A DNA stretch of 64,000 bases from Chloroflexota bacterium (GTDB lineage: Bacteria > Chloroflexota > Dormibacteria > Dormibacterales > Dormibacteraceae): assembly GCA_005880915.1 (NCBI GenBank), contig VBIW01000037.1, positions 292,239-356,238 on the forward strand, written 5' to 3'. A program made the translations under genes and the position numbers. The notes under the pieces are model-generated. The model was not told where the DNA came from and did no database searches. It saw nothing but the letters and a program-made list of their open reading frames with translations. Shown piece after piece: positions 32,548 to 41,648 of this stretch. Each line of letters opens with the position of its first letter. Within the stretch, counting starts at the first letter, position 1.

Positions 32548-33652
32548 ATCAGCGGGGCGGACCGCAATCTATGGAGCTCTTCTCGGCCTGGCTACGGTGG
32601 CGGTCGCCGAGGCGGTGCGTCCGCGCGGCGGAACCTCCCTCCTTCTAGATTGGGACGAAGTTCGTCGCACTGCGCAGGCGCGGCTGTTGAATCCGACCAT
32701 GGAGCCCGCGTCCCTGGCTGCTGCGGCGAGAAGCTACCGATCACTGGCGAACAACCTCGAGAAGCCGCTGCTGGACTTCGTCGGTCCACTGCCCAAGGGC
32801 GCCTCGATGCCGAAGTTCGAAGCCCTCGACCGCGAGGGTTGGCTTGACCTCAACCTTGGCATCCTGCGCCGCGTCGTCGACCCCGTGCTTGAAACCGGGC
32901 GCATGCCCAACTCGCTGATCGTCGAGGTCGGGCGGGCCGGGGTCAACCGCTACGTCGGCTACATGCTCGCCTTCCTCGGCACGCGCGTCCTAGGCCAGTA
33001 CGATCCCCAGCTGCTCGGCGCCGAACCAATCGGCGGCGAAGGTCTGTATCTCGTCGAGACCAATGTGGAAGAGTGGCAGAGGATGGCCCAATTGCCCGAT
33101 GAGGATCTGCGACGCTGGCTGATCCTTCACGAGATGACGCACGCGTGGCAGTTCGCCGCGCACCCATGGCTGCGGCCCTACATGGAGAACTCGATGAAGG
33201 TCCTGATCGATACCGTCACTCGCAAAGGACCCGCCGTCACGCGGTTTGCCGCATTCGCGGGCGTGCTGCCCGCCCAGTGGCGGATCATGCGCGAGGTCCA
33301 GGGCACGATGTCGGTGGTGGAGGGCTACAGCAACCTCGTGATGAACAATCTCGGGGTCAAGCTGCTTCCAGGCTTCGACCGCCTCGAGAGGGCCTACCGC
33401 GAGCGGAGCTCAGGCAAGTCAGCGCTCGAGGTCTTGATCTGGAAGCTGACCGGCCTCGACCTGAAGCTGCAGCAGTACCGCCGCGGCGAGGCGTTCTGCC
33501 AGGCGGTGTACGACAAGCATGGGCTCGCGCTGTTGAACCGGGTCTGGGACGGTCCCGATTCGATGCCGACACTCAACGAGCTGGGCAACCCGGAGGCGTG
33601 GTACCGAAGAACGACGGGCACGCGCCCGCCTGCCGCAAGGCGACGGTCCTAG
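32540..33652 (+). CDS. zinc-dependent metalloprotease, F420-associated family (DUF2342)
   Basis: A 370-residue protein of the DUF2342/TIGR03624 family, named for its frequent linkage to coenzyme F420 biosynthesis genes. The zincin motif HEMTH is at residues 197-201, with a downstream VVEGYSN that supplies the third ligand region, and a hydrophobic stretch near residues 10-25. No F420 gene is in the window. ATG 32540 is preferred over an in-frame TTG at 32507 because it has TACCCT 9 nt before it and AAAAGG as a possible ribosome-binding site. Physiological substrate unknown. Confidence 0.85.
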   Translation: MRRSAGRTAIYGALLGLATVAVAEAVRPRGGTSLLLDWDEVRRTAQARLLNPTMEPASLAAAARSYRSLANNLEKPLLDFVGPLPKGASMPKFEALDREGWLDLNLGILRRVVDPVLETGRMPNSLIVEVGRAGVNRYVGYMLAFLGTRVLGQYDPQLLGAEPIGGEGLYLVETNVEEWQRMAQLPDEDLRRWLILHEMTHAWQFAAHPWLRPYMENSMKVLIDTVTRKGPAVTRFAAFAGVLPAQWRIMREVQGTMSVVEGYSNLVMNNLGVKLLPGFDRLERAYRERSSGKSALEVLIWKLTGLDLKLQQYRRGEAFCQAVYDKHGLALLNRVWDGPDSMPTLNELGNPEAWYRRTTGTRPPAARRRS

Positions 33653-34098
33653 TCTCTCAGCTCTTCCTGGGCGGTCTCTTCGCTGATCGGCATCACCGCG
33701 ATCGGAAGGTCGCTGATGTCGAAGTAGCGCACCGGTTTGTTGAGACGTTTGGCGATGCCGACCTGGACTTTGACGCCGAGCGATAGACGGCCGAACACCC
33801 ATACCTCGTCGCTGCGCGACAGCAGGTTGTTCATCGCCTCGCGCACGACGTCCTTGTCGACCGTGTGCATGAGGTAATAGTCGAACAGCATGAAAGGGCT
33901 CACCGGCACCATGCCCGAGTCGAGGACGAACTTCTGAATATGGGCGCGCCAGTAGAAGCTCCTGTTCGACATCGCGACATAGACCAGGCGCTTGGGATGG
34001 CGTAGCGTCTCCTCCGCCTGGTCCCGCGCGCTCGGCTTGGTCGTGGGTTGGAAGATACGCTCGAGGATGTCCTCGGCCGCCTTGCCGGTTATCGCCAT
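33649..34098 (-). CDS. nucleoside deoxyribosyltransferase-like/SLOG-fold protein
   Basis: A 149-residue protein with VYVAMSNRSFYWRAHIQKFVL at residues 39-59, followed by PFMLFDYYLMHTVD and SDEVWVFGRLSLGV, a layout like DUF4406/DUF7768-type deoxyribosyltransferase relatives. The catalytic Glu of true deoxyribosyltransferases cannot be placed with confidence. The ATG at 34098 follows AGGGG by 5 nt. It ends inside the stop of the convergent metalloprotease gene (4-nt overlap). A nucleotide ligand is likely but unproven. Confidence 0.65.
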   Translation of the reverse strand: MAITGKAAEDILERIFQPTTKPSARDQAEETLRHPKRLVYVAMSNRSFYWRAHIQKFVLDSGMVPVSPFMLFDYYLMHTVDKDVVREAMNNLLSRSDEVWVFGRLSLGVKVQVGIAKRLNKPVRYFDISDLPIAVMPISEETAQEELRD

Positions 34099-34148
34099 CT
34101 AACCCCTGGTCGAAAAAAATGAATTAAGCGGCGGTTATCGTATCAGTC

Positions 34149-34922
34149 GTGCCCGCGGGCTCCCTTTTCGACCTCTCGGGGCGCGTCGCGCTCGTCACAG
34201 GGGCCAGCCGGGGGATCGGCAGCGCGATCGCCGGGATCCTCGCCGAGCATGGCGCGCAGGTCGTTCTGAGCAGCCGCAAGCAGGCCGACCTCGACGCCGA
34301 GGCCGAACGCATCAACTCCCAGAACCCGGAGAAAGCTACGGCGATCGCGGCCCACGCAGGGCGCCCCGAGGACCTGGAGCGCCTCGTCAAAGAGGTCATC
34401 GAGCGCTTTTCGCGGGTCGACATCCTGGTCAACAACGCGGCCACCAATCCCTATTTCGGGCCGCTGCTGGGCGCCGAGCTCGGCGTCTGGGACAAGACGT
34501 TCGAGGTCAACCTGCGGGGCGTCTTCCTGCTCACAAAGCTGGTTCATGAAGCGTCGATGGAGAAGCACGGGGGCGCCATCGTCAACGTGGCAAGCATCGG
34601 CGGGCTGCGGCCGGGGATCGGTTTGGGCGTCTACAACATCACAAAGGCCGGCGTGATCATGCTGACCCGCCAGCTCGCCCGCGAGCTCGGCGGCCGGGTG
34701 CGCGTCAACGCCGTCGCCCCGGGGGTGATCAAGACGCGCTTTGCCGAGGCGCTGTGGGGCAACCCGGAGATTCTCGACCGCGTCCTGGCCCAGAACCCGA
34801 TGGGCCGCATCGGGGTCCCCGAAGAGGTCGCGGCGGCTGTGCTTTTCCTCGCCTCAGATGCCGCGAGCTACGTCAACGGCGAGGTGCTGGTCGTGGACGG
34901 GGGTGGCGGCGGCGAGGTTTAG
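34149..34922 (+). CDS. short-chain dehydrogenase/reductase
   Basis: A 257-residue classical SDR. The cofactor motif TGASRGIG is near residue 17, NNAAT follows, the catalytic Ser lies in NVASIGG, and the YNITK motif supplies Tyr and Lys. The C-terminal DGGGGGEV is of the FabG-like group that reduces or oxidises hydroxyacyl or sugar alcohols. TATCGT (34136-34141) ends 7 nt before the GTG, giving a leaderless mRNA. Its 3' end overlaps the convergent epimerase gene by 50 nt. Confidence 0.9.
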   Translation: MPAGSLFDLSGRVALVTGASRGIGSAIAGILAEHGAQVVLSSRKQADLDAEAERINSQNPEKATAIAAHAGRPEDLERLVKEVIERFSRVDILVNNAATNPYFGPLLGAELGVWDKTFEVNLRGVFLLTKLVHEASMEKHGGAIVNVASIGGLRPGIGLGVYNITKAGVIMLTRQLARELGGRVRVNAVAPGVIKTRFAEALWGNPEILDRVLAQNPMGRIGVPEEVAAAVLFLASDAASYVNGEVLVVDGGGGGEV

Positions 34923-36018
34923 ACGCAGCCTGGTCAGACACTTCAGCCAGCGCACCGTTGGTCTCGCCCTCACCATTGGCCGACGCGAGCTGCCGGCTGT
35001 GAATGAAATCCTCTAGCTCCTTCTCGTACTGGTAGGCATGCCGGTCGGGTTCGTAGCGAAGAACGCGCCGCTGCTGGATGAAGTCTTCGAAGGCGGAGCG
35101 AGTGTCCCGTGCAGCCCGAAAGCCGAGCTCGCGGGCAGCCTTGGCCGTCGACAGCGTGCGGCCCCAGCGCAGGAGGTCAAGCAGCTGCGGCGAGAGAAAC
35201 GCGATTCCCGACTGACGGAACGCCAGCGCTGCAAGGCCCAGCCCGAACGGTGGCAGCAGCGGGGCGTGCAACTTGCCGGCCGAATCGAGCAGGCTTGACA
35301 GCGGCTCGGCCCCCGGCGCCGCGATGTTGTACGCGCCACCGGGTCCTCGCTTGGTCGCAAGCACCGTCGCCGCGATGCAGTCGTCACGATGGATCAGCTG
35401 GATTGGCGGGTCGTAGCCGATAACCGTGGGCACGACTTCGAGGTCGAGGTAGCGCGCGAGTGGCTGCGGCTCTTGCGGGTTGAGGCTGTTGCTGAATCGC
35501 AGCGCGAGGATCGTGATGTTCGGATTGCGCACTGCGAAGTCGCTCGCGTAGGACTCCACCTCGACGATGTCGCGCACGAACTGGTGCCTCGAGTTGCTGT
35601 CCAGCCGGTGGTCCTCGCGCAAGCCGGTGGGCAGGTCGAAGCGCGAGCCGTACACGTGACCCGATGACTTCAAGATGAAGCGCCGGACCGGGCTGCCCTC
35701 ACCCGCGCAGCCCGCAAGAAGGTTCAGCGTGCCGATCACGTTCATCTCATGCGCCCTGGCCGGGTCCATGTCGAACGAATCGATGCGGGTCAGCGTGTGC
35801 ACGACCGTGTCGATGCCGACCGCCCGCACAAGCTTGCCGATGAGCGAGTGCCGGATGTCCAGCTTCAAATAGTCGGCGCGCCCGAGGTCGTAACGAGGCT
35901 CCCTAATGTCGATGCCGATGACCTCGGCCACGTCCGGGTCTTCGACGAGGCGCTGCACGACCAGCGCGCCCCACCAGCGCGCCACGCCGGTGACAAGAAT
36001 GCGGCGCTTCTTCGCCAT
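34873..36018 (-). CDS. NAD-dependent epimerase/dehydratase-family protein (atypical SDR)
   Basis: A 381-residue extended SDR. The N-terminal nucleotide-binding turn reads TGVARWWG, with Arg-Trp-Trp between the Gly residues, as in actinobacterial relatives that read GVSRxLG. The active-site YxxxK is not clear (SRHQFVRDIVEVE in that place), so it may bind but not oxidise a sugar nucleotide. The C-terminal 30 residues are basic and disordered (SKPRRRHPRPRPAPRR). TAGACT (complement of 36026-36031) ends 7 nt before the ATG. Confidence 0.8.
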   Translation of the reverse strand: MAKKRRILVTGVARWWGALVVQRLVEDPDVAEVIGIDIREPRYDLGRADYLKLDIRHSLIGKLVRAVGIDTVVHTLTRIDSFDMDPARAHEMNVIGTLNLLAGCAGEGSPVRRFILKSSGHVYGSRFDLPTGLREDHRLDSNSRHQFVRDIVEVESYASDFAVRNPNITILALRFSNSLNPQEPQPLARYLDLEVVPTVIGYDPPIQLIHRDDCIAATVLATKRGPGGAYNIAAPGAEPLSSLLDSAGKLHAPLLPPFGLGLAALAFRQSGIAFLSPQLLDLLRWGRTLSTAKAARELGFRAARDTRSAFEDFIQQRRVLRYEPDRHAYQYEKELEDFIHSRQLASANGEGETNGALAEVSDQAASKPRRRHPRPRPAPRR

Positions 36019-36078
36019 GTATCTCAGTCTATTGGCGCCTTAGCTTCTCCGGCGCTGCCCCTCCGGCGGCTGCGCCGC

Positions 36079-36098
36079 CACCTCCCCATGAATGGGGA
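36079..36098. repeat. dispersed palindrome CCTCCCCAT-GA-ATGGGGAGG
   Basis: Perfect 9-bp arms around GA, in the gap between the epimerase start and the helicase stop. Closely related copies lie at 47847-47866 and 47872-47890. The flanks are also GC-rich (GGCGGCTGCGCCGCC). The form and intergenic position resemble REP-like elements. Confidence 0.7.
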
Positions 36099-36106
36099 GG
36101 ACATGC

Positions 36107-38506
36107 CTAGTAGGTTCGCTTGATGACGTCGCGCTCCATGAGCACCGCTGCCTTCGAGACAGTCGCGAGCAGCGGGCTCTTTGCCTGGCGCAGAGCGAAC
36201 TCGAGCTGGCGCAGCAACGAGTAAACAGCCTTCATCGCCTTGATCGCGTCACCGATATCCACGTTAGGCGGTGTCGGAATGCGGTCGAGAGGCTCGCCCG
36301 ACGCCCAGCGGTAGGCGAAGTCGATGTAGTCGTGTGACGGGGACCGCAGGTTGGGCTCGTCGAGGTCGCGCTCCATGTCGGCGAAGCGGAAGTACAGGGA
36401 ACGGATGAGCCGGGCAGTCTGAGCGATCGCCGGCGTGGGATAGCGCCGAGGAGCACGTGCCTGGCGGTCGCCACGCCGCTCCCTGTCCTCAGCGGCGAGC
36501 ATGATCATCACCGCACACAGCTCTTCGCCTGTGAGGCCTTCGAACCAGCCCAGCCACACCGCTTCGGCCACCAGGATCGTGTTTTCCCCGTACACGCGGG
36601 CCGCGAACAGACCCTTGTCTGTCGGCTTGTCGTTCTTCAGAAAACCGGTCTCGTCGAGAATCTTGGCGAGGCGGCGCAGCTTGCGGGGGTACTCGTCCAT
36701 CTGGCCCACAACCTCGCGCTTGCCCCTGTCGAGCTCCTGCTGCAGGGTGCGGATCTCGTTGTACTTCTGCAGCAGCTCGCCGAACCGTGGGGAGCGAACG
36801 ACCTTCAGCTTGCGCTGCCGCTCCAGCAATCCTTTGGCCTCCACCTCGAGGCGCTGCGCGACGCGGCCCGTGTGGCTCATAGCGCGCGTGCGTCCCCCCC
36901 GGCCGCGCCGCTGCGCGCCCGCATCGCGCCGCAGGCGCCTGAGCTCGATGCGGATCGCACGCCGGCGGTCCTCGATCTTGAAGTACTGCGCGACGTCCTC
37001 GATCGAGACCTGCGGGTCCTCCCACATCCGCTTGATGTCGGCCAGGCGCTCGCGCACGTTGGTCAGTCGCTCGTCGGTCTCGGTCGCGGCCAGGCGCTTC
37101 TGAAACTGGCCGAAAGACCGCTGCATCAGCGCTTCGGCCTCCTCGGGCGTGTAGACGCGGAGCAGGTTCAGGGCCATGTTGTAGCTCGGCAGAAACTTTG
37201 ACTCGACGACCAGCGTCGGCCCCATCGCCACTTCGTAGATCGTCCCCACCGCGACATCCGCCTCCTTGAGGATCGCGCCATGTCCAATCACGTCGATGCC
37301 GCGCCGGCCCGCCCTTCCCATCAGCTGTGTCAGCTCGCCGGTGGTGAGCGTCGAGAAGTTGACCCCGTCGAATTTCGTGAATGACGAAACGACCACGCCG
37401 CGCGCCGGCATGTTGATGCCCAGCGACAACGTCTCAGTCGCGAAGACAACCTTGATCAGGCCGCGCTGGAAGAGCTCTTCGACCATCTCCTTGTGGTACG
37501 GCAGGAGGCCCGCGTGGTGCTCAGCCATCCCGCGTCGCAGCAAACGAGCGTCCACCATGCGTCGGAAGAGCGCCTCCTCGTCCTGGTCCTTCAGGCTCTG
37601 CAGCCGTTCTGCGGCCACCTGGTCGATGGCTTCCTTCTCCGCTGCTGTCGTCAGGTCCAGCTCGTGATACGCGCATCGCTGCAACGCCTCGCGGCATCCG
37701 CGTCGGGAGAAGATGAAATAGATCGCGGGCAGCATGTCGAAGCGTCGCAGCTCCTCGATCACGTGCAGCAGGTCGTTGGAGGGAAGACTGCGGTACCCGC
37801 CGACCCGATACGACGCCTCCTCATCCTGGGCCGCTCGGCTCCACGTCCGCTGGTCGATGCCACCGTCCTCTTTGAACAGAGGGTTCAGGTGGTTGTTGAT
37901 CGCTAGCCACATCTTCAGCTCCACCGGGCGAACGTCGTGGAAGACCGTCTCCATCCCGCCCCGGTTTTCTGCCATCCAGTCGGCGATCTCCTGGTAGTTG
38001 CCGATCGTCGCCGACAGGCCGACGAGCTTGATCGACTTCGGCGCCTGGATCACGATCTCCTCCCAAACCGAGCCGCGGGGGAAGTCGTCGATGTAGTGGA
38101 CCTCGTCGAGCACGACGTACCGGACGAGGTCGAGTCGTTTCGGATCCTCATAGATGAGGTTGCGCAGGATCTCGGTCGTCATTACCACCACCGGCGCCTC
38201 ATCGTTGATCGTGTTCTCGCCCGTCACCAACCCGACCGTTGCCTCGCCGTAGGCCCGAACGAAGTCGTGGTACTTCTGGTTGCTGAGCGCCTTGAGCGGC
38301 GTGGTGTACAGGACTTTGACGCCGTCCTGCAGGGCGCGGAAGATCGCGTATTCGGCGACGATCGTCTTGCCGCTCGAGGTCGGAGCACTGACAAGCACGC
38401 CGCCTTGTCCCCGCTCTAACTTGTCGATGGCCTCGCGCTGGAAGGGGTCCAGCTGGAAGGGCAGGCTGTCCTCGAAGTCATCGACGAGCGTCTCGATGGC
38501 GCTCAC
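36107..38506 (-). CDS. Ski2/HelY-like DExH-box RNA helicase
   Basis: A 799-residue helicase of the Ski2/Mtr4 class. Motif I APTSSGKT (41-48), Walker B DEVH (134-137), GLSATIGN motif III and GRAGRRGID motif VI are all present. The C-terminal third matches the DSHCT-type domain with ENTILVAEAVWLGWFEGL. Bacterial members (HelY) are common in Actinomycetota and Chloroflexota and are thought to act in RNA metabolism. The gene overlaps the upstream DUF503 gene by 4 nt and is probably coupled to it. Confidence 0.9.
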   Translation of the reverse strand: MSAIETLVDDFEDSLPFQLDPFQREAIDKLERGQGGVLVSAPTSSGKTIVAEYAIFRALQDGVKVLYTTPLKALSNQKYHDFVRAYGEATVGLVTGENTINDEAPVVVMTTEILRNLIYEDPKRLDLVRYVVLDEVHYIDDFPRGSVWEEIVIQAPKSIKLVGLSATIGNYQEIADWMAENRGGMETVFHDVRPVELKMWLAINNHLNPLFKEDGGIDQRTWSRAAQDEEASYRVGGYRSLPSNDLLHVIEELRRFDMLPAIYFIFSRRGCREALQRCAYHELDLTTAAEKEAIDQVAAERLQSLKDQDEEALFRRMVDARLLRRGMAEHHAGLLPYHKEMVEELFQRGLIKVVFATETLSLGINMPARGVVVSSFTKFDGVNFSTLTTGELTQLMGRAGRRGIDVIGHGAILKEADVAVGTIYEVAMGPTLVVESKFLPSYNMALNLLRVYTPEEAEALMQRSFGQFQKRLAATETDERLTNVRERLADIKRMWEDPQVSIEDVAQYFKIEDRRRAIRIELRRLRRDAGAQRRGRGGRTRAMSHTGRVAQRLEVEAKGLLERQRKLKVVRSPRFGELLQKYNEIRTLQQELDRGKREVVGQMDEYPRKLRRLAKILDETGFLKNDKPTDKGLFAARVYGENTILVAEAVWLGWFEGLTGEELCAVMIMLAAEDRERRGDRQARAPRRYPTPAIAQTARLIRSLYFRFADMERDLDEPNLRSPSHDYIDFAYRWASGEPLDRIPTPPNVDIGDAIKAMKAVYSLLRQLEFALRQAKSPLLATVSKAAVLMERDVIKRTY

Positions 38507-38805
38507 AGCTGAACCAGCTCCGTCGTGACGTCCGTGATCTCGGCCCCATCGCTGTGCGCCTCGATGTACGAGAGGGCGGCCGCCAGCACGCGGTCCGCCT
38601 GCCTGCCATCGCCGCTCACCGTGGCGACCACCAGCTCGGCCAGCTGCCAGCGGTCCAGCTCGCCCACCTCCGCGGCTGCCACCTTCAGCTCCTGGCGCAG
38701 CCGGCGCAGCAAGCCGCTCACCACCTGGCGCTTGGCCTTGAGTGAGCTTGACTCAGGCAGGTGGAGGACGACCCGGGCGACGCCTATCGCTACTTTGGAG
38801 GCCAT
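38503..38805 (-). CDS. DUF503 family protein (YlxP-like)
   Basis: A 100-residue protein with the DUF503 core: an N-terminal VARVVLHLPESSSLKAKR strand-helix and the VAAAEVGELDRWQ segment. Some members (YlxP) occur next to rbfA and nusA and are suspected of a role in ribosome maturation, which would suit a translational coupling with an RNA helicase. ATG 38805 is chosen over an upstream start that would overlap the divergent ABC-operon promoter. Function unproven. Confidence 0.85.
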   Translation of the reverse strand: MASKVAIGVARVVLHLPESSSLKAKRQVVSGLLRRLRQELKVAAAEVGELDRWQLAELVVATVSGDGRQADRVLAAALSYIEAHSDGAEITDVTTELVQL

Positions 38806-38817
38806 CTGAGTTCTTTT

Positions 38818-38845
38818 TTGACCAATTGACACGACTCTTCATAAT
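38818..38845 (+). promoter_or_regulatory. sigma-70-type promoter of the peptide ABC operon
   Basis: TTGACC (38818-38823), a 16-nt spacer and CATAAT (38840-38845) are well placed to start transcription near 38852, leaving a leader of about 46 nt with AGGGAGGACGAAG before the ATG of the binding protein. This is one of only two clear -35/-10 promoters in the window, the other being at 17605. Confidence 0.6.
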
Positions 38846-38897
38846 CATCGTGGGGAATCGAAGCGGCCCGCTAGACGGGCGCTCAGGGAGGACGAAG

Positions 38898-40628
38898 ATG
38901 AGCCGAGAAGAGGGTGCCGATGATGGTGGTTTTGCTCAGTTCGAGCAGTTCCTCGAGGCCTGGTCCAGACGTGACTTCCTGAAACGCGCGGGCGGCGCGG
39001 CCGCCTACATGGCCTTCCTGGGCGGGGCCGTGGAGTTCCTGGACGCGTGTGCCGGCACTTCGACCACGACCACCACAACTCCAAAGAAGGGCGGCCACGT
39101 CGTCGAGGGCAACTTCAGCGACATCCGGACCCTCAACTCCATGCTCAGCAGCGACACCGCATCAAACCAGGTGATCGGCCTGATGTTCGACGGGCTCCTC
39201 AACTACCGCAAGAACGGCGACCTGATCCCGGCCCTGGCCGCGGACCTGCCGAAGACCTCGTCCGACGGCCTCACCTACACGTTCAAGCTGCGTTCGAACC
39301 TGAAGTTCTCGGACGGTCAGCCCATCACCTCGGATGACGTCAAGTTCACCTACCAGCTCGCTTACGACCCCCAGTACGCCGCGGTCTCGTCTCCCCGGCG
39401 CGGCGACCTTTCGAAGTACATCGCCAGCATCGACACGCCGGATCCGCAGACCGTGGTCATCAAGACCACCCAGGTGTTTGCGCCGTTCCTGGCCAACCAC
39501 GCGCTCTACGGCATCCTGCCGAAGCATGTCCTGGGCAGCATGACCGCGGCGCAGATCAACACGGCTGACTTCAACACGGCTCCGTCCGTGACGAGCGGCG
39601 CGTTCAAGTTCGTCAAGTGGGACAAGGGCCAGCAGGTCACCATGGCTCGCAACGACAACTACTGGGCGGGAGCACCTTACCTCGACCAGTGGATCTACAA
39701 GGTGCTCCCCGACTCAGTCGCCGTGACCAACCAGCTGAAGACCGGCGAGATCGACATCGGCCCGGTGGACCCAGGGCAGTTCGACGCCCTCAAGACGACC
39801 TCAACCGTGGCGATGTCCGAGTTCCCGGTGCCGACCTTCACCTTCTACGCCTACCAGCTCGACCCCAGCAAATCTGCGGGGCCGCTCTTCCAGGACAAGG
39901 CCGTGCGCCAGGCGTTGCTCTATGCCTTGAACCGCGACCAGATCGTGAGTGCTGTCTACTTCGGCCACGGCACGGTCGCCAACTCCGTAGAGCCGCCGAC
40001 CTCGTGGGCCTACAAGGACAAGCCGACCACGCTGATCAAGTTCGACAAGGCCAAGGCGGAGTCGCTGCTGGACGGCGCGGGCTGGGCCAAGGGCGCAGAC
40101 GGGATCCGGGCCAAGAACGGCCTCAAGCTCAAGTTCACGATGATCACCAACGCCGGCAACAAGCAGCGCGAGTCGATGCTCCAGATCATGCAGCAGTCGT
40201 GGCACGACATCGGCGTCGAAGCCACTCCCTCGCTCATCCAGTTCCCCCAGCTGGTCAGCCAGATCGTCAGCATCCGGACCTTCGACGTCTTCCTGGTCGG
40301 CTTCAACTGGATGCAGGATCCTGATGTTTCCCCGCTTTACCACTCGCGCAACACCGCCGCGGGCGGCTTCAATGGCGCTCTCTTCAAGAACGACCAGGCG
40401 GACACGCTCCTCGACCAGGCCCTCACCACGCTGGACAAGACAAAGCGCAAGCAGCTCTACTTCCAGTTCCAGGACCTGATGTCAGACCTGGAGCCCTCGC
40501 CGGTCATCCTCTTCAACACAGGGATCTATGGCGTCAACACCCGCGTCCAGGGCACGGACTTCGGGCCGTTCAACCAGTTCCAGAACCGTCCCTGGAACCA
40601 CGCCACCTGGGTCACGGACGGCAAGTAG
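38898..40628 (+). CDS. peptide/oligopeptide ABC transporter substrate-binding protein, Tat-type
   Basis: A 576-residue family 5 solute-binding protein. A Tat signal is visible: SRRDFLK near residue 24 followed by a hydrophobic stretch and a DACAG site, which could be a weak lipobox. The mature part has the family motifs NGDLIPALAADLPK, DGLTYTFKLR and the late VFLVGFNW. It delivers peptides or similar oligomers to the permease-ATPase complex encoded downstream. AGGGAGG 8 nt before the ATG supports this start. Ligand cannot be predicted. Confidence 0.93.
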   Translation: MSREEGADDGGFAQFEQFLEAWSRRDFLKRAGGAAAYMAFLGGAVEFLDACAGTSTTTTTTPKKGGHVVEGNFSDIRTLNSMLSSDTASNQVIGLMFDGLLNYRKNGDLIPALAADLPKTSSDGLTYTFKLRSNLKFSDGQPITSDDVKFTYQLAYDPQYAAVSSPRRGDLSKYIASIDTPDPQTVVIKTTQVFAPFLANHALYGILPKHVLGSMTAAQINTADFNTAPSVTSGAFKFVKWDKGQQVTMARNDNYWAGAPYLDQWIYKVLPDSVAVTNQLKTGEIDIGPVDPGQFDALKTTSTVAMSEFPVPTFTFYAYQLDPSKSAGPLFQDKAVRQALLYALNRDQIVSAVYFGHGTVANSVEPPTSWAYKDKPTTLIKFDKAKAESLLDGAGWAKGADGIRAKNGLKLKFTMITNAGNKQRESMLQIMQQSWHDIGVEATPSLIQFPQLVSQIVSIRTFDVFLVGFNWMQDPDVSPLYHSRNTAAGGFNGALFKNDQADTLLDQALTTLDKTKRKQLYFQFQDLMSDLEPSPVILFNTGIYGVNTRVQGTDFGPFNQFQNRPWNHATWVTDGK

Positions 40629-40676
40629 CCGCATGGAGGTAGATCAGGAGCCGCCGGGCTTTTCGTATAAGAGCTG

Positions 40677-41648
40677 ATGCTCGCGAAATACGTGGCCCGG
40701 CGGTTCCTCGCCTCGCTCGTCGTCGTTCTGGGCGTGACCCTGATCACCCTCGTGCTCATGGACCGCACCCGCGGTACGTACGTGCCCGGAATCGACCTGA
40801 ACCCGAGCCTGCGGCCGGAGGATATCGCCCGGCTCCGGGCTGATCTCGGCCTCGACCGCCCGTTCTATCTCTGGTACATCACCTGGATCTGGGGCGTGCT
40901 GCACGGCGATTTCGGACGGTCGATGATCGACGGCAGCACGGTCATGAGCCACATCCTGGACCGGCTGCCCAACACCCTCGAGCTCACCGCGACCGCGATC
41001 GTGATCGGGCTGGTCGTCGCCGTCCCTCTTGGGGTCGTGGGCGCCCTACGCCGGGGCAGCAGGGTCGACCACACCATGACGGTGGTCTCTGTGGCCGGCT
41101 TTGCGGTGCCGCAGTTCTGGATGGGGCTGATCCTCATCCTCGTCTTCTCGGTGACGCTCGAGCAGCACGGCCTTCCCTGGCTGCCTTCGAGCGGCGCATT
41201 CAGCGCCGTGAACGGTGGCGACGTCCTGGACCGGATCCAGCACCTGATCCTCCCGGCGACCGTGCTTTCCTTCTTCTATACGTCGACCTGGTCGCGTTTC
41301 ATCCGCTCGAGCATGCTCGAGGTTCTCTCCCAGGACTACATCCGCACCGCGCGCGCCAAGGGCATGAGCGAGCGCCGGGTCGTCTACCTCCACGGGCTGC
41401 GCAACGCGCTCATCCCGCTCATCACGCTGATCGGCCTGGAGCTGCCGGGCCTCGTCAGCGGTGGCCTTGTGGTAGAGGTGGTCTTCGGCTGGCCCGGCAT
41501 CGGCAAGCTCGCCTTCGAGCGCGCGCTCCAGTACGACTACACGACCGTGATGGGCGTGACGTTCTTCGCCACGCTGCTCGTCGTCGCGGGCAACCTGATC
41601 GCCGACGTGCTGTACGGCATCCTCGACCCTAGGATTCGACTCGCGTGA
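40677..41648 (+). CDS. peptide ABC transporter permease (DppB-type)
   Basis: A 323-residue permease with six helices. The N-terminal helix YVARRFLASLVVVLGVTLI and the conserved EAA loop DYIRTARAKGMSE that docks on the ATPases are visible. A TATAAG hexamer (40666-40671) 5 nt before the ATG could give an internal promoter. It forms the membrane channel with the next gene product. Confidence 0.93.
   Translation: MLAKYVARRFLASLVVVLGVTLITLVLMDRTRGTYVPGIDLNPSLRPEDIARLRADLGLDRPFYLWYITWIWGVLHGDFGRSMIDGSTVMSHILDRLPNTLELTATAIVIGLVVAVPLGVVGALRRGSRVDHTMTVVSVAGFAVPQFWMGLILILVFSVTLEQHGLPWLPSSGAFSAVNGGDVLDRIQHLILPATVLSFFYTSTWSRFIRSSMLEVLSQDYIRTARAKGMSERRVVYLHGLRNALIPLITLIGLELPGLVSGGLVVEVVFGWPGIGKLAFERALQYDYTTVMGVTFFATLLVVAGNLIADVLYGILDPRIRLA

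Noticed and set aside
34873-36018. Epimerase with a broken nucleotide-binding motif as a pseudogene
   Set aside because: The GVARWWG form matches a recurrent variant in related proteins and the reading frame is intact over 381 residues.
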